From Prevotella sp. UBA3757 (GTDB taxonomy: Bacteria; Bacteroidota; Bacteroidia; Bacteroidales; Bacteroidaceae): a DNA stretch of 64,000 nt. Position 1 is the first letter of the stretch, and every line of letters starts with the position of its first letter. Where the stretch lies: NCBI GenBank assembly GCA_002371715.1, contig DFGF01000068.1, forward strand, positions 6,399 to 70,398. The letters run 5' to 3'. The translations under genes and the position numbers were made by a program. The notes below the pieces were generated by a model. It saw only the letters and a program-made list of their open reading frames with translations. It was not told the origin of the DNA and made no database searches. Of the stretch, positions 8,460 to 15,738 are shown piece after piece.

Positions 8460-8501
8460 GCAAAATAGACTCGCGGAAGGCGTGAGCACTACTGCGAGTC
8501 T
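8460..8501 (-). terminator. Possible weak terminator of the glycine-zipper lipoprotein
   Basis: The 8-bp arms AGACTCGC (8467-8474) and GCGAGTCT (8494-8501) enclose a 19-base loop, followed on the minus strand by ATTTTG. The remaining bases between 8308 and 8546 show no gene that I can support. Confidence 0.35.
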
Positions 8502-8546
8502 GAAGGAAATTGTTGTTTTGAAATATCTTAACAGTATACGTGCGGA

Positions 8547-9275
8547 CTATCGTTTCCTGGTGGTCAGCCGGAATTCCTGCGACTGTGACGTGATCTCCTT
8601 GTTGGCCTGGAAAACGCCGATGCGAACCACGGCCTCACCGTCCTTCAGCCGGTTGTCGGCCTTGAGCATGGCGGTATAACGGATGCCCTCCTTGGGCAGG
8701 ATGCGCTCGACGGTGATGTTCTCAGATATCAGGATGTGCTTGTTGCCAGTCAACTCGGTGACGCTGGGCTGCACGTTGTAGACGGGCTTGTCCGAGCGGT
8801 TGTAGACCTCGAAGACCACGCGGGCCTCTTCGCCACGGGTGAGGACGCCGTCGTTGTTGGCATCTATCAGTCGTGGATTGCGAATCTTGAGGTCCTGGCT
8901 GGCATCGGGAATGACAAACCCCTCGCCAAAGCCGTAGATGCGGTCGTCTACCTCGCCGTTATTGGCGTAGTCGGGCTGGTTGGCGGGCATGTCGGCAGGC
9001 ATGTCGCGGTCTCTGCCCGTCCATTGCTCGTAGCGCTTTTGTTCAGCATTGTCAGCAGCAGCCCCGATGGCTGCGCCGACGATGGCACCGCCAGCCATGC
9101 CTATCAGCGAACCGGTATGGCTGCCACGCCATCCGCCACTGATGCCGCCAATGTTAGAACCTATCATCGAACCGAAGGTTGCACCGACGTATGCACCCGT
9201 GCCGGTGTATGTTCCGCAACTGCTGAGGAGCAAGGCGGCACTTGCCATCAAAAACAAAAACTGATTCTTCTTCAT
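8547..9275 (-). CDS. Glycine-zipper lipoprotein with EF-hand-like motif
   Basis: The 242-residue product has a lipoprotein signal (ALLLSSC, lipobox Cys at 20). A Gly/Ala-rich stretch at about 28-75 (VGATFGSMIGSNIGG and AGGAIVGAAIGAAADN) has the glycine-zipper pattern seen in outer-membrane-associated lipoproteins. The C-terminal half carries DANNDGVLTRGEE, a calcium-loop-like motif, then a beta-rich domain resembling CARDB-type Ig folds. It is probably outer-membrane anchored. It stands alone on the minus strand and has its own promoter. Function unknown; a structural envelope role is an inference. Confidence 0.8.
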   Translation of the reverse strand: MKKNQFLFLMASAALLLSSCGTYTGTGAYVGATFGSMIGSNIGGISGGWRGSHTGSLIGMAGGAIVGAAIGAAADNAEQKRYEQWTGRDRDMPADMPANQPDYANNGEVDDRIYGFGEGFVIPDASQDLKIRNPRLIDANNDGVLTRGEEARVVFEVYNRSDKPVYNVQPSVTELTGNKHILISENITVERILPKEGIRYTAMLKADNRLKDGEAVVRIGVFQANKEITSQSQEFRLTTRKR

Positions 9276-9300
9276 ACCTTCCTTTTTTTAGTTTACGTTG

Positions 9301-9308
9301 CAAAGGTA
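9301..9308 (-). promoter_or_regulatory. -7 box of the glycine-zipper lipoprotein (TACCTTTG)
   Basis: On the minus strand TACCTTTG, followed by C, lies 26 bases before the start codon. It matches TAnnTTTG. A clear -33 TTTG is not seen. Confidence 0.6.
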
Positions 9309-9423
9309 TGAAAAACTTTGTAAAGTACGGCATGGAAAACCCCGAAAAGTGCATAGGGAAAACCCTAAAGGTGAGTTGGTGAAGACACTTTCGCTTGAAA
9401 AAGTCAGAAAAAAGAGTTTTTTC

Positions 9424-9454
9424 TTTGCTTTTTCCTCACTAATTCGTACCTTTG
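9424..9454 (+). promoter_or_regulatory. Consensus promoter of the NrdJ-like gene
   Basis: TTTG at 9424-9427 and TACCTTTG at 9447-9454 are separated by exactly 19 bases, the classic Bacteroidetes spacing. The start codon follows 31 bases downstream. Confidence 0.85.
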
Positions 9455-9485
9455 CAGGCGATAAACGTTTATAGAATCAGGATTT

Positions 9486-10166
9486 ATGGATAACAAAGAG
9501 ACCTTGGTGGGACTGTTGGCCCGCCAGATGGCCGAAGTCAGTGTGCATACAGCCAATGCCATGACGGCCGATGAGCTGGCCGGCATGCTGCAGCGTATGT
9601 TTGGTGTGCTGACGGCCGACGAGCGGCAACGGATGGAAGTTGTAGCCGAAGCCTTTCTGCACGGCGTTGCCACGAACCGTAGGCCCGACGTGACGGAGGT
9701 GCGACCGAAGGAACTGGAGTGCGACGTCGTCCGGTTTCAAAACAATAAGGATAAGTGGGTGGCTCTGGTAGGTCTGCTTGACGGTTATCCCTATGAGATT
9801 TTTACCGGTCTGCAGGACGACGAGGAAGGCATCATGCTGCCTAAGTCGGTGACGAAGGGCAAAATTATCAAGCAGGTGGCTCCTGACGGGTCGAAGCGCT
9901 ATGACTTCCAGTTCGAAAATACGCGTGGCTATAAGATTACCGTCGAGGGCTTGAGCGAGAGGTTTAATCCCGAATACTGGAATTATGCTAAACTGATTTC
10001 CGGTGTGTTGCGTTACCGCATGCCTCTGGAGCACGTCATCAAACTGGTGAGCTCGCTGCAGTTAGGCTCTGAGAGCATCAATACGTGGAAAGTCGGCGTG
10101 GAGCGCGCCCTGAAGAAGTATCTGGGCGAGATGGACGATGCGGAGAACAGTTCGAATAAAGAATGA
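9486..10166 (+). CDS. Stand-alone protein resembling the C-terminal part of B12-dependent ribonucleotide reductase
   Basis: From about residue 75 onward the 226-residue product reads like the region after the catalytic barrel of NrdJ: RPKELECDVVRFQNNKDKW, then YEIFTGLQDDEEGI, LPKSVTKGKIIKQ, RYDFQFENTRGYK, SERFNPEYWNYAKLISGVLR and SINTWKVGVERALKKYL. The whole catalytic part is absent, and so is the cysteine-rich zinc ribbon that usually ends NrdJ. The first 75 residues are a predicted helical segment that I do not recognise. The gene has its own promoter and start, so it is not a simple truncation at a break. A role in nucleotide metabolism regulation is possible but unproven. FolB follows after 15 bases. 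Confidence 0.7.
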   Translation: MDNKETLVGLLARQMAEVSVHTANAMTADELAGMLQRMFGVLTADERQRMEVVAEAFLHGVATNRRPDVTEVRPKELECDVVRFQNNKDKWVALVGLLDGYPYEIFTGLQDDEEGIMLPKSVTKGKIIKQVAPDGSKRYDFQFENTRGYKITVEGLSERFNPEYWNYAKLISGVLRYRMPLEHVIKLVSSLQLGSESINTWKVGVERALKKYLGEMDDAENSSNKE

Positions 10167-10181
10167 AGAGCGGATTAGGAG

Positions 10182-10550
10182 GTGAGGATAGCAGCGGGCA
10201 ACATATTTCTGGAGCAGATGCGGTTCTATGCCTATCACGGTGTGATGGAACAGGAAAGGCTGGTTGGAGGCTACTATCTGGTGACCCTTACCGCCGAAGC
10301 CGACCTGACGGCTGCCGTCCAGTCTGACGATGTGGCAGATACCGTCAACTATGCGTCGCTCTACGCACTCGTAGAGCGTGAGATGGACATTCCGTCGAGA
10401 CTTCTGGAACACGTTGCAGGTCGGATAGGCCGGCGCGCCCTGGAAGAATTTGACAGGATAACGGCGCTGACCGTCAGAGTAGTCAAGGAGAACCCGCCGA
10501 TGGGGGCAGACAGCCGGGGGGCTGGCGTGGAGGTAAAATTTAAAAGGTAA
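10182..10550 (+). CDS. folB: Dihydroneopterin aldolase
   Basis: FolB converts 7,8-dihydroneopterin to 6-hydroxymethyl-dihydropterin and glycolaldehyde in folate synthesis. The 122 residues fit the family: FLEQMRFYAYHGVMEQER at the start, DTVNYASLYALVEREM and LLEHVAGRIG in the middle, and VKENPPMGADSRGAGVEV at the end. The only start giving a full N-terminus is the GTG at 10182, which directly overlaps an AGGAGG string; ATG 10218 would cut off the first strand. The stop codon lies inside an 8-bp array. Cytosolic. Confidence 0.9.
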   Translation: MRIAAGNIFLEQMRFYAYHGVMEQERLVGGYYLVTLTAEADLTAAVQSDDVADTVNYASLYALVEREMDIPSRLLEHVAGRIGRRALEEFDRITALTVRVVKENPPMGADSRGAGVEVKFKR

Positions 10551-10571
10551 AAAGGTAAAAAAGTAAAAAGG
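10541..10571. repeat. 8-bp array (GGTAAAAA-type) at the folB stop, left arm of an inverted pair
   Basis: GGTAAAAA units start within the last folB codons. Bases 10542-10560 are the exact reverse complement of 10657-10675 inside the next gene. Confidence 0.9.
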
Positions 10572-10604
10572 TTAATAATAAATAAAGGTGTAACAGATAC
10601 AACG

Positions 10605-11972
10605 ATGAAACTCAGGAATATACGATTAAATAGGATGGTCAAAGCATGTCTATTGCTTTTACCTTTTTACCTTTTTATCCTTTTACCATTACACGCAGCC
10701 AAGAAAAAGACATTTACGCTCGTGATTGATGCCGGACATGGCGGTCACGACGCGGGAGCCATCGGTTCACTGACCAAGGAGAAGACCATCAACCTGAACG
10801 TGGCATTGGCCTTTGGACGGCTGGTGGAGCGTAACTGTAAGGACGTGAGAGTCGTCTACACCCGCAAGACCGATGTGTTTGTGCCCCTGCATACCCGTGC
10901 CGACATTGCCAACAAGGCCAAGGCCGACCTCTTCATCAGCATCCATACCAATGCGCTGCCTAAGAGGCGCATCTCGCGCGGTCTGGAAACCTATACGCTG
11001 GGCATGCACCGCGCTTCCGATAATCTCGATGTCGCTAAGCGCGAGAATTCGGTCATCCTGATTGAGAAAGACTACAAACAGCGTTATCAGGGTTTCGACC
11101 CTAATTCCTCGGAAAGCTATATCATGTTCGAGTTTATTCAGGATCGCAACATGGCACAGAGCGTAGAGCTGGCCAAACTGGTGCAGAAGCGAACCTGCCA
11201 GACGGCAGGCCGTCAGAACAAGGGCGTGAAGCAAGCTGGATTCCTCGTGCTGCGCGAGACGTCGATGCCCAGCTGTCTGATTGAGCTCGGTTTTATCTCG
11301 ACACCCGATGAAGAACGCTTCCTGCACTCGTCGAGTGGGGTGGAGATGCTGGGACGGGGCATCTACCAGGCTTTTGTCGACTACTACAAAAGTCACGACG
11401 TAAAAGGCAGCAAACAGGATGTCGTTGTCGAGAATGCCGATACCAAAGCCACCAAGGCGGAGGCAACTGAGAAGCCTAAGACGGAGGATACCAAGCCTGC
11501 TGCAGAAGTTGTCAAGAAGGTTACGGCTGTCAAGAAGGATACGGCTGTCAGGCAGCCGGCTCCTGCGCCTACGCTTTTAGCCCAACTGTCACCGATGCCT
11601 GCTGAACCAGCACCGGCACCCGAGCAGCCTGCCACCCAGGAAACCAAGTCTGTGTCAGTGCCTGACCAGGACTCGCTGGTCGCCCCACAGGCGGAAGCTC
11701 CCGTCTTTAAGTTGCAGATTCTGGCCTCGGCCACAAAGTTGAGGCGTACTGACCCCCAGCTGAAGGGCCAGAAGCAGGCCGACTGCTTCCAGGAGGGTGG
11801 ATTGTATAAATATACGCTGGGCAGTTCCGAGAACTATCAGGAGATATATCAGCTGCGTAAGGCCCAGCTGGCCCGTTTTCCCCAGTCGTTCATCATTGCC
11901 TTCAAGGGCGGCGTGAAAATGGACGTCCGGCAGGCTATCAGGGAATATAGAAGTAGAAAAGTTAAAAGATAA
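10605..11972 (+). CDS. N-acetylmuramoyl-L-alanine amidase (Amidase_3) with signal peptide
   Basis: A secreted zinc amidase that cleaves the bond between MurNAc and the stem peptide. The catalytic domain spans about residues 38-265 with VIDAGHGGHDAGAIG (first His ligand), LFISIHTNAL (second His) and CLIELGFISTPDEE (Glu). An Ala/Pro/Lys/Thr-rich linker (about 275-370) leads to a C-terminal module of about 80 residues that resembles a SPOR-like domain. The signal peptide core LLLLPFYLFILLPLHAA is encoded by an 8-bp repeat array. ATG 10635 is an alternative start with a shorter n-region. The gene precedes an MCE gene by 25 bases. Confidence 0.9.
   Translation: MKLRNIRLNRMVKACLLLLPFYLFILLPLHAAKKKTFTLVIDAGHGGHDAGAIGSLTKEKTINLNVALAFGRLVERNCKDVRVVYTRKTDVFVPLHTRADIANKAKADLFISIHTNALPKRRISRGLETYTLGMHRASDNLDVAKRENSVILIEKDYKQRYQGFDPNSSESYIMFEFIQDRNMAQSVELAKLVQKRTCQTAGRQNKGVKQAGFLVLRETSMPSCLIELGFISTPDEERFLHSSSGVEMLGRGIYQAFVDYYKSHDVKGSKQDVVVENADTKATKAEATEKPKTEDTKPAAEVVKKVTAVKKDTAVRQPAPAPTLLAQLSPMPAEPAPAPEQPATQETKSVSVPDQDSLVAPQAEAPVFKLQILASATKLRRTDPQLKGQKQADCFQEGGLYKYTLGSSENYQEIYQLRKAQLARFPQSFIIAFKGGVKMDVRQAIREYRSRKVKR
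10656..10690 (+). repeat. 8-bp array (CTTTTACC-type) encoding the amidase signal peptide core
   Basis: Four units (CTTTTACC, TTTTTACC, TTTTTATC, CTTTTACC), translated as Leu/Pro/Phe/Tyr residues of the hydrophobic core. It is the right arm of the inverted pair with 10542-10560. Confidence 0.9.
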
Positions 11973-11997
11973 ATACATAAAAATAATAGAGTGCAAT

Positions 11998-12903
11998 ATG
12001 AAATTTACCAAGGAAATCAAGATTGCCTTAGTGGCCATTCTGGCCATCGTCGTGCTGTTTTTCGGTCTGCAGTTCCTGAAGGGACTGACCATCTTCTCGA
12101 ATGACGATTCCTACTACGTGACGTTCAACGATGTCAGCGGTCTGTCGCCCTCGTCGCCTATCTATGCCAATGGCTATAAGGTTGGCGTGGTGAAGGACAT
12201 CATCTATGACTACAGCCCGGAGGGTAAGATTGTAGCCGTCATGGGGCTTGACAAGAACATGAGGCTGCCCCAGGGCTCACATGCCGAGATTGCCAGCGAC
12301 CTGCTGGGCAATATCAAGGTCAACCTGGTGCTGGGCGATGACCCGCTGCACATGCTGGCAGCAGGCGACACCATCAGCGGTGGGGCAGAATTGGGCATGA
12401 TGAGCAAGCTGGGCAGCATGATGCCCGCCGTAGAGGCTATACTCCCCAAGCTCGATTCCATCATGAGCAGCCTGAACGTGCTGCTGGCCGACCCCGCCCT
12501 GCGTAACACCCTGCACAACGTGGAGGGCATGACCGGCAACCTCAATGCCACCAGTCAGGAACTCCGGAGCCTCTCGGCCTCGCTGAACCGCGACGTGCCC
12601 GGCATGATGCACAAGGCCAACGGCGTGCTCGACAATACGCAACAGCTGACAAAGAACCTCTCGGCTGTCGACGTGGCGGCTATGACGGCCAGCGTCAACA
12701 AGACCCTGGAGAATGTGGAGCAGATGACCCGTAAGCTGAACTCGAACGAGGGCACCCTGGGACTCCTCATGCGTGATGCCTCGCTCTATAACAACCTGAC
12801 GGCAACGGCTGCTTCAGCGGACTCGCTGCTCATCGATTTGAAAGCCCATCCGAAGCGTTACGTACACTTCTCCATTTTTGGGAAAAGTGATAAACAAAAA
12901 TAA
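11998..12903 (+). CDS. MCE (MlaD-like) family protein
   Basis: The 301-residue product has one N-terminal membrane span (about 8-28) and an MCE domain at about 35-120, with YYVTFNDVSGLSPSSPIYANGYKVG and the later LLGNIKVNLVLG. The C-terminal part is helical, with repeated NVEGMTGNL / NVEQMTRKLNSNEGTLG segments. In other bacteria such proteins form hexameric rings that carry lipids across the periplasm. No MlaE/MlaF-type permease or ATPase gene is adjacent in this window, so partners must lie elsewhere. Confidence 0.9.
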   Translation: MKFTKEIKIALVAILAIVVLFFGLQFLKGLTIFSNDDSYYVTFNDVSGLSPSSPIYANGYKVGVVKDIIYDYSPEGKIVAVMGLDKNMRLPQGSHAEIASDLLGNIKVNLVLGDDPLHMLAAGDTISGGAELGMMSKLGSMMPAVEAILPKLDSIMSSLNVLLADPALRNTLHNVEGMTGNLNATSQELRSLSASLNRDVPGMMHKANGVLDNTQQLTKNLSAVDVAAMTASVNKTLENVEQMTRKLNSNEGTLGLLMRDASLYNNLTATAASADSLLIDLKAHPKRYVHFSIFGKSDKQK

Positions 12904-13008
12904 TCGCAATTTTTAATTTGTCTAAATAGGTTGGCGTGGCCGACATTCCACTGCCGGGGCTTGGCAATTGCTTGATAATACTGCACTTTACGGCCATCTG
13001 ATTTATCT

Positions 13009-13046
13009 TCCTGCACAGGGGTTGTACCTTGTGCAGGATTCTGTTT
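13009..13046 (+). terminator. Terminator after the MCE gene
   Basis: A 12-bp stem (13009-13020 with 13027-13038, one G-U pair), 6-base loop, followed by a short T-containing tail ending in CTGTTT. Confidence 0.7.
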
Positions 13047-13175
13047 AAAGTGTCAAGTATCAGACACTTACAATTTTCAAAATGCCTGAGCGATAAAATC
13101 TTTTCAAAACTGTGGTAAGGTTCGGAATATGAAGAGATTACGCGCTCCCTTATGTTATGTGGCTAAAAATGCGGA

Positions 13176-13207
13176 TTTGTTTTTTTGAAAAAAAAGTGCG
13201 AACTTTG
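13176..13207 (+). promoter_or_regulatory. Probable dnaA promoter
   Basis: TTTG at 13176-13179 and GAACTTTG at 13200-13207 are 20 bases apart. The -7 box deviates from TAnnTTTG only in its first base. Confidence 0.6.
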
Positions 13208-13276
13208 CACTCGAAAATAACGAGACCATCATCTAGTCTTAAGTAAAAAAAATAAATAAAAAGTAAGTAACGCCGC

Positions 13277-14686
13277 ATGGGAAATAGTCCAAAGGCGCTT
13301 TGGGACAACTGCCTTAGTCTGATTAAGGAAAACGTCACGGAGCAGCAATTCAGAACGTGGTTCGCGCCAATCGTCTTCGAGAGTTACAACGAAGACACGC
13401 GGACTTTACTCGTACAGGTACCGAGTATGTACGTGTACGAGTATCTGGAGCAGTATTATGTCGGCCTGCTGAGCAAGGCGCTGACCCGCTGTTTCGGTCA
13501 GAGCATCCAGCTGACTTACCGTATCGTGACTGACAAGCAGCATGGCTTGTCGCAGGATGTAGAGGCTGAGGCTCCTGTCAATATCGACTTCCCGCAGCCC
13601 GTCGTGGGTGGCAATAAGGCTCCTGACATCCTCGATGCTGCCGTGCCGCAGGACCTCAATCCCCAGCTCGACATCCATAAGACGTTCCAGAACTTTATCG
13701 AGGGCGACTCCAATAAGTTGCCGCGTACCGTTGGTGTCTCGATAGCCGAGCATCCGGGTAAGTCTACCTTCAACCCCTTCTTTGTCTACGGACCGTCGGG
13801 GTGTGGCAAGACGCACCTTATTAATGCCATTGGCGTGCGTTGCAAGGAGATGTACCCTGCAAAGCGGGTCCTCTACGTGTCGGCTCGCCTCTTCCAGGTG
13901 CAGTTTACCGATGCCGTCCGCCAAAACAAGGTCAACGAGTTTATTCAGTTCTATCAGACCATCGACGTGCTGATAGTCGACGACATACAGGAGTGGGCAA
14001 CAGCCACGAAGACGCTTGACACTTTCTTCCATATTTTCGACCACCTGTTCCGTCTGGGCAAACAGATTATTCTGGCCTCCGACCGGCCGCCCGTTGACCT
14101 GCAGGGCGTCAAGGATCGTCTGCTGACGCGTTTTGCCTGTGGACTGATTGCCGAACTGGAGCAGCCTAATGTCCAGTTGTGCATCGACATACTGAAGGCC
14201 AAGTGTCGTCGGGACGGACTGAATATCCCTGCTGACGTCATCCAGTTCATCGCTGAGACTGCCAATGGCAGCGTGCGCGACTTGGAGGGTGTGGTCAACC
14301 AGTTGTTGGCCTATTCCATCGTCTACAACTCGAATGTCGACATGCGTTTGGCCGAGCGCGTCATCAAGCGTGCCGTCAAGATAGACAACAAGCCGCTAAC
14401 CATCGACGACATCCTCGAGAAAGTATGCACTCACTACAATGTGCCCCAGCAGCAGGTTTTCAGTCGCAGCCGTAAGCGCGACTATGTGCTGGTACGTCAG
14501 GTTTCCATGTATCTGGCTCAGAAGTACACGAAGATGCCAGCTTCGCGTATTGGTCAGCTCATTGGCGGCCGTGACCATTCCACCGTCATCCACAGCTGCT
14601 CGACCATCGAACAGCGCCTGAAGGTCGACAAGGCATTCCTTTCTGAACTCAACAGCATTGAGAACTCCTTCAAACTTAAGAAGTAG
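13277..14686 (+). CDS. dnaA: Chromosomal replication initiator protein DnaA
   Basis: A 469-residue DnaA. Domain I opens with KALWDNCLSLIKENVTEQQF; the AAA+ domain has Walker A GPSGCGKT at 172-179 and Walker B with Asp 235/236 in LIVDDIQ; domain IV ends with the DNA-binding signature GRDHSTVIHS. It initiates replication by binding DnaA boxes at the origin. No such box cluster is visible beside the gene, so the origin need not be here. The gene is convergent with the aldo/keto reductase downstream. Confidence 0.97.
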   Translation: MGNSPKALWDNCLSLIKENVTEQQFRTWFAPIVFESYNEDTRTLLVQVPSMYVYEYLEQYYVGLLSKALTRCFGQSIQLTYRIVTDKQHGLSQDVEAEAPVNIDFPQPVVGGNKAPDILDAAVPQDLNPQLDIHKTFQNFIEGDSNKLPRTVGVSIAEHPGKSTFNPFFVYGPSGCGKTHLINAIGVRCKEMYPAKRVLYVSARLFQVQFTDAVRQNKVNEFIQFYQTIDVLIVDDIQEWATATKTLDTFFHIFDHLFRLGKQIILASDRPPVDLQGVKDRLLTRFACGLIAELEQPNVQLCIDILKAKCRRDGLNIPADVIQFIAETANGSVRDLEGVVNQLLAYSIVYNSNVDMRLAERVIKRAVKIDNKPLTIDDILEKVCTHYNVPQQQVFSRSRKRDYVLVRQVSMYLAQKYTKMPASRIGQLIGGRDHSTVIHSCSTIEQRLKVDKAFLSELNSIENSFKLKK

Positions 14687-14768
14687 CTCTTGCCTTTTCT
14701 GCTCTTTTGTGGTGTTACTTCGGTAGCATGGCCACGGCCTTGAACATGAATTGTGCCGCCGATGGCTG

Positions 14769-15716
14769 TCACCCAACAGCCCGCATGTTACGGGCAAGCT
14801 GGGCGGTGCTGCTGGCACCAACAAGTACGCTGGTGACGCCTTGTTGCTGTAGAATCCAGCGCAGGGCGCGCTCGGCCAGTGTGCGCCCTTCGGCCAGTGC
14901 CTCGGCGTTCCACGCCTGAAGCTGCTGGAGCAGCTGGGGTGTCAGCATCTCGTGTTTCAGGAAATGCTCGCGCGTCATGCGCGACCCCTCAGGAATGCCG
15001 TTGAGGTAGCGGTCGGTCAGCAGCCCCTGGGCCAGTGGCGAGAAGGAGATGAAACCTACTCCCGACTCGTGGCAGAGCTGCAGGATGCCCTCGTCCATGG
15101 GGGCGCGGTCGAGCATGTTGAGGCGTCCCTGGTAGATGAGCAGGGGCACGTCGCGCTCCTTGAGATACTGGATGGCAAAGCGCGTGGCGTCGAGCGGCCA
15201 TCGTGAGATGCCGACGTAGAGGGCCTTGCCCGTGCGGACGATGTCGACGAGGGCCTGCAGGGTCTCCTCCAATGGCGTGTCGGGGTCGTAGCGGTGGGAA
15301 TAGAAGAGGTCGACATAGTCGAGACGCATGCGGCGCAGCGACTGGTCGAGCGAGGCCATGAGATACTTGCGTGAGCCCCAGTTGCCATAGGGGCCGTCCC
15401 ACATGTCGTAGCCGGCCTTGGTCGAGATGAACAGTTCGTCGCGGTAGGGCCGGAAGTCCTCGTCCATGACGCGCCCTAACGTCTGCTCGGCCGAACCGTA
15501 CGGCGGGCCGTAGTTGTTGGCCAGGTCGAGGTGAGTGATGCCGTGGTCGAAGGCATAGCGCAGGATTTCCCTGGAGCGCTGGTAGTCGTCGATGCCTCCG
15601 AAGTTGTGCCACAGTCCGAGACTGATTTTTGGCAGCAGTACGCCCGAACGTCCGCAGCGCTGGTAGAGCGTTGCGGACTGTTCGTAGCGTGTGGGGCTTG
15701 CTGTATAATGATTCAT
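14769..15716 (-). CDS. Aldo/keto reductase, YghZ-like (short C-terminus)
   Basis: The 315-residue product has the YghZ-type pattern: LGLWHNFGG, then DLANNYGPPYGSAEQTLG with the catalytic Tyr, STKAGYDMWDGPYG, and YVDLFYSHRYDPDTPLEETL. Such enzymes reduce short aldehydes such as L-glyceraldehyde 3-phosphate or methylglyoxal with NADPH. The protein ends at ARNMRAVG, about 25-30 residues before relatives usually stop, so part of the C-terminal helix is missing. It is the last gene of the minus-strand pectin operon, 22 bases behind the GH106 gene. L-lactaldehyde from rhamnose would fit the context, but that is inference. Confidence 0.88.
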   Translation of the reverse strand: MNHYTASPTRYEQSATLYQRCGRSGVLLPKISLGLWHNFGGIDDYQRSREILRYAFDHGITHLDLANNYGPPYGSAEQTLGRVMDEDFRPYRDELFISTKAGYDMWDGPYGNWGSRKYLMASLDQSLRRMRLDYVDLFYSHRYDPDTPLEETLQALVDIVRTGKALYVGISRWPLDATRFAIQYLKERDVPLLIYQGRLNMLDRAPMDEGILQLCHESGVGFISFSPLAQGLLTDRYLNGIPEGSRMTREHFLKHEMLTPQLLQQLQAWNAEALAEGRTLAERALRWILQQQGVTSVLVGASSTAQLARNMRAVG

Positions 15717-15738
15717 GATGTTTGTGGAGTGTTTGGAA

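Larger units (their letters stand above)
12904..13276. other. 373-base intergenic region upstream of dnaA
   Basis: It holds the terminator at 13009-13038, a small 7-bp hairpin at 13048-13069 (AAGTGTC / GACACTT) and the dnaA promoter. I saw no TTATnCACA-type DnaA boxes and no coding frame worth calling. Confidence 0.6.

Noticed and set aside
8317..8679. Possible 120-residue plus-strand protein
   Set aside because: It overlaps the end of the glycine-zipper lipoprotein and has no family or promoter support.
12904..13276. Replication origin next to dnaA
   Set aside because: No cluster of DnaA boxes and no AT-rich unwinding repeats were found by eye.
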